Positions 56,477 to 64,000 of a stretch of DNA of 64,000 nucleotides are shown piece by piece (the first letter of the stretch is position 1; the number at the start of each line of letters is the position of its first letter). The notes under the pieces were generated by a model. It was not told the DNA's origin, ran no database searches, and worked only from the letters and a program-made list of their open reading frames with translations. A program made the position numbers and the translations under genes. Source of the stretch: Micromussa lordhowensis (Eukaryota; Cnidaria; Anthozoa; Scleractinia; Lobophylliidae); assembly GCA_964020085.1 (NCBI GenBank), contig OZ026602.1, forward strand, positions 34,480,875-34,544,874, in the 5' to 3' direction.

Positions 56477-56783
56477 TGTAACGAAGTTAGGATTTTGTGA
56501 CCAGTGTTGAATGTCACGCTTTATGTTTGTAAGGTTTCTTTGTATACATAGTCAAGCGTTGTTGTTCTTACCGAATTTCCTGTGGTTAGACCGCGACAGA
56601 GGCTCTCTTATAAACTGGGATAGAGCCTCTGTTTTGTTCTGTATAGCCCATTGCGTTCATTTAGGGTTTAGGACCGGAGTTAGAGAGAGTGTGAAGAGTT
56701 GTTGAAAATAAACCTCGTGTTGTGAAGAACTCAGTCTGTTTACATTCGTGTGTCTCTTTACCTTTACCCTTTGCGACGTTACA
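56477..56783 (+). repeat. 3' LTR
   Basis: It starts TGTAACGAAG, so its ends mirror each other (TGTAACG and CGTTACA). It is followed by ATAA. Pairs with 51374-51680. Confidence 0.92.
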
Positions 56784-57360
56784 ATAAATAACGTGTATTT
56801 CCCATAGAGCATATATTTAAGTTCCTGGTCCTCTAAGAACATCGTTCACTTTGCTAGGCCAGGGAACCTCAAAACCTAAAAGTCACCTTCAGAGCTGTTT
56901 CCCATTTTTTGGGATGAAGCTTTCACTGTACTTAGCTTCCTGTCATGTCAATTTTGAAGACAAATTAATATGACGCTTACCATTAAACTCGAAGTTAACC
57001 TTTAAAAATGTGTTTGGGGAATGAATCACATTTTTCATGGGTTGTAAATTTTTGAGAAAGTTTCATTTTTAAAGGGTTTGTTTGACCTGTGTATAGGTTT
57101 GGGTTTACCTCGGTGTAAAAACCTGTGAAGTTTTTCTTTGTTTTGTAGCTATTGCTAGGATTGGGGTCTATTGTGTTGACTTTTTGTTTTTTAGTTTTAC
57201 GTCACTGGTGAGTGTTACAGGTTCTTACACCAAGCATGAGCCATAGGTTTTGACGTAATTTAAACTACAGTACCGGTAGTTGGCTCGAATAAATACTCAG
57301 TGTTTATCACTGCGCATGATATCATTTCAATGTATTTGTATCATTTTGATGTTCATACAG
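56784..57360. other. No gene recognised
   Basis: AT-rich stretch ending in the acceptor (CATACAG at 57360) of the helicase exon. Confidence 0.4.
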
Positions 57361-58701
57361 GGGGTATGCAGCTAAAAAAGGAGAAAGAGCATTTAGGAAA
57401 TGGTTTTCTCATTAAATGAGATCCGCTCAATCATAAAAAAGGTACCAGTGATAGCCCTCACTGCAACAGCCACAACAGAAACAAGACTTAAGATTGTGAA
57501 AACACTGGAAATGAAGAATCCAGCTTTGATTGTTGACATCCCCAACAGACAGAACATTACCTATGGTGTGCAAGTTATCACTCCCAATCCTTCTGTGACA
57601 TTTGCAAAAATGGTGAGTGATTTAAAAGTTCAAAAGTCTTTGTATAAATGAACCATAATATACTGTCCCATGATAAAACTTACAACCCACTTGTATGGCT
57701 TTTTTCAAGCCGAAGTAAGCGAAAACATTTATGCAGATGAAAGTCAGGATCTAAAGAAACAAATTGTGAAAATGTTTCACAGCAGAAGTGATGAACTTAC
57801 TAAGGAAGAGATTTTGAAGTCCTTGGGAGATAGCAATGGTTGTATACGTGTGCTGATAGCAACCATTGCCTATGGCATTGGTATCGATTGCAACGATGTG
57901 AAAACTGTGTTTCATTATGGCTCTTTATATAATTGTGAAAGATACCTACAGGAAAGTGGTCAAGCCGGACGGAAAGGTCAGGACCAGTGCAAATCAGTCA
58001 TTTTGTATTCAAATATAATGACAAAACATTGCCATGAAAGGATGGTTGCCTATCTAAAACAAAAGGACAAGTGCAGAAGAAAAGTTCTTTTGGAGAAGTT
58101 TGATGTGGATATCTCAAAATTGCCTGCATGTGAATATCCAAACCAGTGTTGTGATGTTTGTCAAGAACAATGCAAATGTGATGGTGATACATGCAACTTT
58201 GTTTTTTTTAATTCAGAATGTTCGGCTTTGGTTGAAACTGAAACAAAAGACAGAACTGTCACTGAGGAGCAAATGAAACTGCTTAATTCCAAACTGGACT
58301 ATCTGAAGAGAGCATTATATCAGCAGTTTCTGCAGTCAGCCAAGAAAAGCAATGCACCAATGTTTACTCCAGGAAAGCTTTTTTGTGGATTTGGAGACAA
58401 TCAAGTGGAGCAAATTATGCAACACTGCTCACACATTTTTTCAGTCAGTGATGTCTATAAATATGCTGACATTTGGCATCCCAGTGTGGCTTCAGAAGTT
58501 TTGTTCACCATAAGTACAATTTTCAAAGATGTTGACATCTGCCTATTGGATATGGAGAAGCCAGAGGACGGCCAGGATTTCTATTTTGACTTTTGTGATG
58601 CCATTTTTGACTTTGATGATTCACTTATGGCAGCTATTCCTCTGGAACTCTTAGCTGTGTATGAAGATACCATGGATTCAGACATAGAGGATACTACTTA
58701 G
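57361..58701 (+). pseudogene. RecQ-like helicase, C-terminal part
   Basis: It begins after an acceptor with a block ending RAFRKWFS; a one-base lesion follows, then IRSIIKKVPVIALTATATTE (motif III) and FAKMVSDLKVQ. After a TGA near 57649 comes TIIYCP, then RVLIATIAYGIGIDCNDVKT (motif V) and YLQESGQAGRKGQ (motif VI), then a Cys-rich segment (CCDVCQEQCKC) and an acidic tail to 58701. The order is RecQ-type DNA helicase. Motifs I, Ia and II (the ATP-binding Walker parts) should lie upstream and were not found in the window, so this is a partial copy, perhaps from an element-borne helicase. A poly(A)-type AATAAAAG lies at about 58878. Confidence 0.8.
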
Positions 58702-58914
58702 AAAGGACTTCAAAAAGGTACATTAATGTACAAAGTCTTTAAACTATAATTGACTTTACTTGTAATCTTTGTCTCTTCTTGGAACTGACCAGATCCAACC
58801 GAGTGCCAAAATTTAGACTTTTATTCACAGTACATGTAGTAAGTGACATGAATTAATTCAAGGGTTTTTGAGCTGAAATAAAAGAAGTTGTTTTGCTTCA
58901 ACGTGGCCTCTTCT

Positions 58915-59640
58915 CTAGACTTGTATTATTTTTGTGGTCATTGATCCATCCAAACAGTTCCTTTGTGTTGAGCAATTGGAGATAGGTTCCCTTGTTGACT
59001 GCTTCTCAAATACATGCTGGTCAGAGAGAGTCTTGACTGCTTTAATCAAATCCTCCTTCACAGATTTTTTTGTGTGTTTTCTGGATACCTTATTCACATT
59101 CGTTTCAGTATCAAGTACAAGAAAGTAGCTTTATGAGGATAAAGAATGCTCTGCTTACTCGTCGCACGCTATCATCAGTGATGTTTGCTCCCAGACCTCT
59201 TATGATTTCCTTTAGAGCACGATTATCATGCTCTAGAGCAAAATCCATTGCAACATTGTTACCGTCACCTCCCTGATTGTTCACAGTTCGGTTCCACTCA
59301 AGTCTCTCCGCTTCTCTGCGACTGAGTAAAGCAAGCACTTGAAACACATGGTATAAAGCCTCCAAGGCATATTTCGAACTGCCACTGCCATCTTGTTTGA
59401 AGTGCAAAAGAAACATCTTAATTCAATTAATAATCCTGTGCCCGTCACCTTCTTTAATGGCATCTCTAAAATTTCTCAGTAGTAAAGCCATGTTCATGAA
59501 ACCACAGTGGTAGTCAAACACGTCGTCTTTAGGTTCAGAATTTTGGTCACTTGGGTCTTGCAGAGTGTTGTCCAATGTTGGTTCTGCTGGTATCCTTGGT
59601 GGGGGGTTATGTGATAGTTTATGCCTCATTCTGTGGACAC
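58915..59640 (-). pseudogene. DUF6589-type protein fragment
   Basis: Reading leftwards: FKYDGVHRMRHKLSHN, DVFDYHCGFMNMALLLRNFR, DAIKEGDGHRI, an in-frame TGA, MFLLHFKQDGSGSSKYALEA, LSRREAERLEWNRTVN, MDFALEHDNRALKEIIRGLG and ANITDDSVRRVSRAF. This is the cnidarian-expanded DUF6589 family, usually linked to mobile elements. The final part (58915-59097) is frameshifted, with LLNTKELFGWIND readable in another frame. It converges with the helicase at 57.4-58.7 kb. Biochemical role unknown. Confidence 0.6.
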
Positions 59641-60140
59641 CATCGTACTTAAATGAACTGTCACATCCAGGGAATAAAGAGAAGTGATGTCAAGCATGAC
59701 AAGTACGGCATTGTCTGGAGGTAGTGTGTTGATAGTGTTCAAGTTTGCAAGTTTATTAAGAAAATCTGTAGTGTCTTTAACGTAAGACGGAACAGTACAA
59801 ACTAATGGTTTAAGGTAGTAGTCAACAAACTGAGATATGTTCTGTGGGGTGGTTGTTAGAAGAAACTGGGTCGTCCAGGATTGTTACCTTTATGGATTTT
59901 GGGGAGTATGTAAAAATGTCCAGGTCTGGGGTCGTTTTGTACAAGGTACTGTTTTGTTTTCTGGTCAATAAGTTTATTGTTGAACGTGCCTTTAACATAT
60001 TTAGCAACTCTTTCACCCGCACCCAAGGCTATAACACAGCTTGTGAAATGCAAATGTGCAACGGAACGATGCTTTGTTTTGGTTACCTTTGGACTGGCAA
60101 ATAATCTTTTAGTGTAGGAAAGAGGGGGCAATTTGGCGTT
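59641..60140 (-). pseudogene. Penelope-like reverse transcriptase fragment
   Basis: Reading leftwards in several frames: VAKYVKGTFNNKLI, DPRPGHFYILPKIHKGNNPG, NNHPTEHIS, QFVDYYLKPLV, PSYVKDTTDFL and AVLVMLDITSLY. FYxLPKIHK..NPGRP and SYxKDT are conserved in Penelope-like element RTs. It stops abruptly at about 59670, where the DUF6589 sequence begins. Frameshifts near 59880 and 59830. Confidence 0.65.
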
Positions 60141-61329
60141 TGAGTTGCTATTTTTTTGTGCAGCATTTCGGCGAATAAATTCCCATCTCGCAATATTGTG
60201 GTTATCTGAAATCTAACAGTGTAGGATATATGCATATTGACACCTGCAATGTTCAGTGAAAGGAAATTATTTGCGCTATTGACCACTTTGTTAAAATGGC
60301 TCATACTTTGGCATGTCAGACTACCGGCCAGCGTGATTGAATCCCCCAAGTCTTAGTAAAGAGAAAGAAATGTCTTGTGAAGTAACAAAGCCAAAGGTGA
60401 TTATAAAAGAGCGTTTAACTGGTTTAACGTTGCCTTTCTTGAGCAGGTGAACTTTACTTGGGAGGGAATCTCCATTACACCACAAAGTTGTTTACAATGT
60501 CGATGATGGCCGCTCACTTCGACAGAATTCGATCCACCACGAGCGAGAAATTTGTGTGGTAAATGGCCGACAGTCTCTGATCAAATGGCTGGTTACTAAG
60601 CTATGAACAAACCAAAACATTGTTGTAGGTCAATTCTATTGAGAAATGGACAGGAATGAAAAATACTGGATTAAAAATGCCAGAGAAAGATCAAATTTAT
60701 GTCCAAGTCGGATTTTCATGCTACTTGAGAGCCAAAATTATAGCTAAGAGTTTTAGTATTCTCTGTTTAAATGTTAGTGAGTTAATATGCGGGTTGACAC
60801 ATGCAAGAAACTTGAAGAAACAATGCATCTACATGTAAGACATCTTTGTCAAGACTCCACTTTTGATTTATTTCAATTTCTTTCAAATTTTTTTTATCCA
60901 AAATCTAAGTTGCCAAACTCAGAGTGCGGCTTATCTGCGAGTGCGGCTTGTACTCCAGTGTTTACGGTACCTTTTACCATGTTTCAACAAGACTGTATTA
61001 CTCCTTTTTAGCTGCTATGCGTGTCCATTTTCGAAAAAAGTGACGACAACAAGTAAACAAGTCAAGAAATGCAGCTCAGGATGTCCTAAAATAACAGCAA
61101 GCCCGAAGCTGTCTAAATACGGTAAATAACATTTAAAATTCAATCTTTTCTTGAGTTTGTCTACTGTCAAACAATATAGCAATGCTTTAAACAAGACCCG
61201 GCACCTGTAAGTGCTCTGCCGAGTAGAGCCAATAAGCTAATTTCAACCCAAACCTTGTCTATTTGTGACTTTCAGATTTAGTGTAATTGTAAATAATTTT
61301 GTCTATTTTTATACAGAAAAAGAACCAGA
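60141..61329. other. No gene recognised
   Basis: Short chance frames only. A short repeat AGTGCGGCTT occurs twice near 60925-60945. Otherwise nothing assignable. Confidence 0.35.
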
Positions 61330-61608
61330 GTGAAAGCTCTGAACCTTTCTACGTCCTTAGCTGCAGAAGAAAAGGATTCATATAAGAAGTTCATGACTGT
61401 AGACTATATGTCATCAGAACACTCGATGTCAGAGTCTAAGGAGGGTGAGTCAGACAGCGAGAATGGCTATGAAAGCCCAGATTTGGAGAGGCCAAAAGAA
61501 AAAGTTTTCAGTGTAAGCTCACTTAAGTGGTGGAGTCCTGCGCTTACTCGCAGAAATAATTGTTTTATATCTGTCTTGAAACATGTACAGGAAGTCACAA
61601 AAAGTTAA
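61330..61608 (+). other. Acidic unidentified frame
   Basis: YKKFMTVDYMSSEHSMSESK, then a Ser/Glu-rich stretch and LKWWSPALTRR. It looks like the C-terminal exon of an element-borne gene, but the family is not recognised. Confidence 0.35.
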
Positions 61609-62030
61609 GAATCACACTGTAAAAGCAAAAGGCTAGCAAGGCAGTGTAACTATCAAAAAGAGAAGCTGCAAATGAATCTGCAGAATGTAGAGAAAATAGG
61701 CTGGCAAAGAAGCGAGAGTATTGGAAAGAGAAGGCTGCAAATAAATCTGTAGAATGTAGACAACATAGGCTAGCAAAGAAGCAACAGTATCAAAAAGACA
61801 AGATTGCAAATGAGTCCACAAAATCCAGGCAAAAAAAGGCTACTGAAAGCAAAAGTTTCTAAACAGAATATTTTGTGTAAGTCAACCATTGCTCATGAAA
61901 TCACAAAAATTTCATGTTTGTGTCTCAAGAGGCCCATTCTATATTTGTTCTTGTTGTGACCAGTTGTGGTACAGACATAATGTTAGAACTGCTGAAAAGG
62001 TAAGACTCAAACCTCCGAGCCTGAATTCAA
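61609..62030 (+). pseudogene. Helitron-like N-terminal scrap with 26-residue repeats
   Basis: 61640-61860 translates to three tandem units of about 26 residues with RLAKKREYWKEKAANKS-type sequence (78-bp units). It is followed at 61905 by RGPFYICSCCDQLWYRHNV, a Cys motif seen upstream of the Rep region in Helitron proteins. Stops separate the parts. No Rep or helicase domain is present. Confidence 0.4.
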
Positions 62031-62049
62031 AGTCAAGCCAGAGCCATTT

Positions 62050-64000
62050 ATGCAAGCACAAGTTGCGCAACCACAAGACATGCGACCGGAAGTCTCTCCT
62101 CTCACGGCCGTTAAGCTAAACCCAAACACACCAGTGTTCATGCCCGCGCTCTTGCCTGCTCACAATGCTGTGAGCCCTTACATCGAGTTCATGGCCCGAA
62201 GGGAACTCATATGTAACAAAATAGAAAAGTTTGATGACCGCCCCGAGAATTTCCACACCTGGAAGGGTTCGTTCAACAACATGATCAGGGGAGTTAACCT
62301 TAGTCCCAGCGAGCAACTTTCCCTGATGATAGAAAACACAACAAACAAATCCAAGCACCTTGTGCAGAGGCTTGGTACCGTGTACATTAAAAAACCCAGA
62401 AGAGGGAATAAAGGAAGCCTGGCGCAAATTAGGTGAGAGGTTTGTTTCAAATGGTGTAGTCATGCAAGTACATCATGAAAAACTGAACACTTTCCCAAAA
62501 ATAGGGAACCACGAAATTAAACAGCTTCAAGAGTTTGGCGATCTATTGGTAGAGTTGCAGTGCGCTAAAAACGACGGAGCACTAAGAGGCCTCAAAATTC
62601 TTGACGAGCCAGCATACTTGAGGCCTGTCGTGACCAAGTTACCCGATGATCTCCAAGGGAGATGGCAACGGCATGCATTTAAATACAAAAGTCAGTGTAA
62701 CATCGACTACCCCCCATTTAACGAGTTCTCAAAGTCTGTCCAGGAAGTTTCCTGCGAGAGGAATGACCCCTATCTAGCTATGGACAATTATGAGAAGTCT
62801 TTAACGTCCAGCCCGCCAAATCACCTGCCTAGAACTCTCAGATCTTGGAATGCACGGCAAGATATCGAGTCTGCGAAAACCAAAGTTACCGGACCCAATC
62901 ACACGCACAGAGAAACGCCCATTAGAAATGATCCCAGAAAATGGTGTTTCATTCACGACAGCCCCCATCCCTTGAAAGCACGCCGAATCCTCAAAGCCAA
63001 GCCGTATCTCGAGCGAATAGACTTGCTAGAGAAACACTGTGTTTGTCTCCGCTGCGCAGCTTCGTCCACGCATTTCACCAGGGACTGCACCTCCAAGACA
63101 GACTGCACAGTATGCCACAGCGATAAACACGTGACGGTTCTCCATCCTGATAACGCAAGGCAAGAAACTCAAACATTCGAAAGTCCGGTACAGCACCAAG
63201 GCGAGGAGAAAGCGGCAGCAACCCCTCAAGGAACTGAATCTCTGATCATAACAAACAGGTGCACTGAGATCTGCGGTCAAAACTCGGGAAGAGCCGGGAG
63301 GTCCTGTGCAAAATCTGTTTAGCTAACGTATATGTCAAAAGCGAACCCGATAAGAAGGTCAAAACCTACGTCCTTATCGATGAGCAGAGCAATTACTCGG
63401 TAGCAAGGGCTAAACTGTTTGAGAAGCTAGATATCAAAGGAACAACGATCGCATACACCCTGAAGACGTGCTCGGGAGTCAAGGAAACTAAAGGGAGACT
63501 TGCGCGAGGACTGGTGGTAGAATCTCTTGACCAAAGTTCAAAATATTGTCTCCCAACGCTCACCGAGTGTGATGAGATCCCCAACAACCGGGAAGAAATT
63601 TCCACTCCTCAGGTCGCACGAGCACACCCTCACCTGCAGCAAATCGCAGACGAAATTCCAGAACTTGACAAACAGGCAGAGATTCTGCTGCTTATTGGAC
63701 GAGATGTTCCTCCCTTCCACAAGGTTCATGAGTCACGCAACGGTTCGAGAAACGCACCTTGGGGTCAGCGGCTAGACCTTGGCTGGGTAGTACTCGGAAA
63801 TACATGTCTCAATGGAGCTCACAAACCAGAGCAGATTTCCACGTGTAAGACCCAAGTGCTACACAATGGCCGACCTTCACTGTTCGTGCCCTGTCCGAAC
63901 CGTTTTTATGTCAAGTTCCACACCGACACAGATGCACCATTCGTTAACTGCGAATTTGACGACGGCTTAGCACGGGATGTGTTCATGCGTATGCCGCAAG
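62050..64000 (+). pseudogene. BEL/Pao gag-pol polyprotein, continues past the window
   Basis: Gag (62050-62436): ICNKIEKFDDRPENFHTWKG and SPSEQLSLMIENTTN. A frameshift in an A-run near 62391 leads to KEAWRKLGERFVSNGV and LRPVVTKLPDDLQGRW. Then a zinc-knuckle region (KWCFIHDSPHPL, KHCVCLRC, HFTRDC, DCTVCHSDKH), typical of BEL/Pao. A second A-run frameshift near 63310 leads to the protease domain (TYVLIDEQSNYSVARAKLFE; ILLLIGRDVPPF), open to the window end. The RT, RNase H and integrase would follow outside. No 5' LTR was found; the start adjoins the Helitron-like scrap. Confidence 0.8.

Larger units (their letters stand above)
51374..56783 (+). mobile_element. Ty3/gypsy LTR retrotransposon, full length but mutated
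   Basis: Two 307-bp LTRs (51374-51680 and 56477-56783) start TGTA and end TTACA, with about twenty differences between them. ATAA borders both sides, a likely 4-bp target duplication. Internal order is gag, zinc knuckle and protease, RT, RNase H, integrase, which is the gypsy order. Total 5,410 bp. Every coding part has frameshifts or stops, so the copy cannot make its proteins by itself. LTR divergence of around 7% suggests an insertion that is not recent. A polypurine run, GAGGAGGGAGCAG, precedes the 3' LTR. No envelope gene is seen. Confidence 0.92.

Noticed and set aside
51374..56783. Endogenous retrovirus
   Set aside because: No envelope-like frame between integrase and the 3' LTR; an LTR retrotransposon fits better.

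Overview
The window reads as nuclear DNA from an invertebrate animal, most likely a cnidarian and probably a stony coral. It is AT-rich, its genes are split by GT-AG introns, and almost every recognisable protein belongs to a transposable-element family that is abundant in cnidarian genomes (P2X7-like/Kolobok, MULE, BEL/Pao, KDZ, DUF6589, Penelope). The species assignment is inference. No rRNA, true tRNA, CRISPR array or prokaryotic operon was seen. Layout: 0.3-1.2 kb holds a decayed Merlin transposase (minus strand). 5,144-13,068 is an apparently complete Mutator-like element (MULE): 275-294 bp terminal inverted repeats, a perfect 9-bp target duplication, and a five-exon transposase gene (plus strand). 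13.8-18.7 kb carries exons of an unidentified multi-exon gene plus SINEs. 19.5-29.6 kb is a nested structure: an outer inverted-repeat element split by a complete 8.2-kb Kolobok-type transposon (19,882-28,112, flanked by TTAA). The Kolobok element carries two convergent genes, a P2X7-receptor C-terminal-domain protein (plus) and a 12-exon THAP-domain transposase (minus). 29.7-30.3 kb holds further exons of the unidentified gene. 32.4-35.4 kb is a decayed composite gene: kinase-like domain, possible cysteine-protease-like segment, WRKY/GCM-type zinc finger, MULE-like transposase and Tudor-like tail. 36.4-40.7 kb is a mosaic of a fold-back element, a Kolobok scrap, BEL/Pao gag joined to a LINE tail, a KDZ-associated cysteine cluster and an endonuclease fragment. 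44.6-45.6 kb is an integrase-core pseudogene. 46,181-47,709 is a non-autonomous piggyBac-like element. 48.6-50.9 kb holds three exons, one of them paralogous to the exon at 36.7 kb. 51,374-56,783 is a full-length but mutated Ty3/gypsy LTR retrotransposon. 57.4-58.7 kb is a partial RecQ-like helicase. 58.9-60.1 kb holds DUF6589 and Penelope remnants (minus). 61.6-62.0 kb is a Helitron-like scrap. 62.05-64.0 kb is a BEL/Pao polyprotein that runs off the window. How the parts relate: the two complete DNA transposons each carry their own transposase between intact ends, so they can be read as whole units. The other elements are broken, and the unidentified gene exons lie between them, as if long introns had filled with insertions. 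Most in-frame stops in the decayed genes are TGA, which fits CpG-type decay. Exon joins, domain calls and element boundaries come from reading the sequence by eye; no database search was run.
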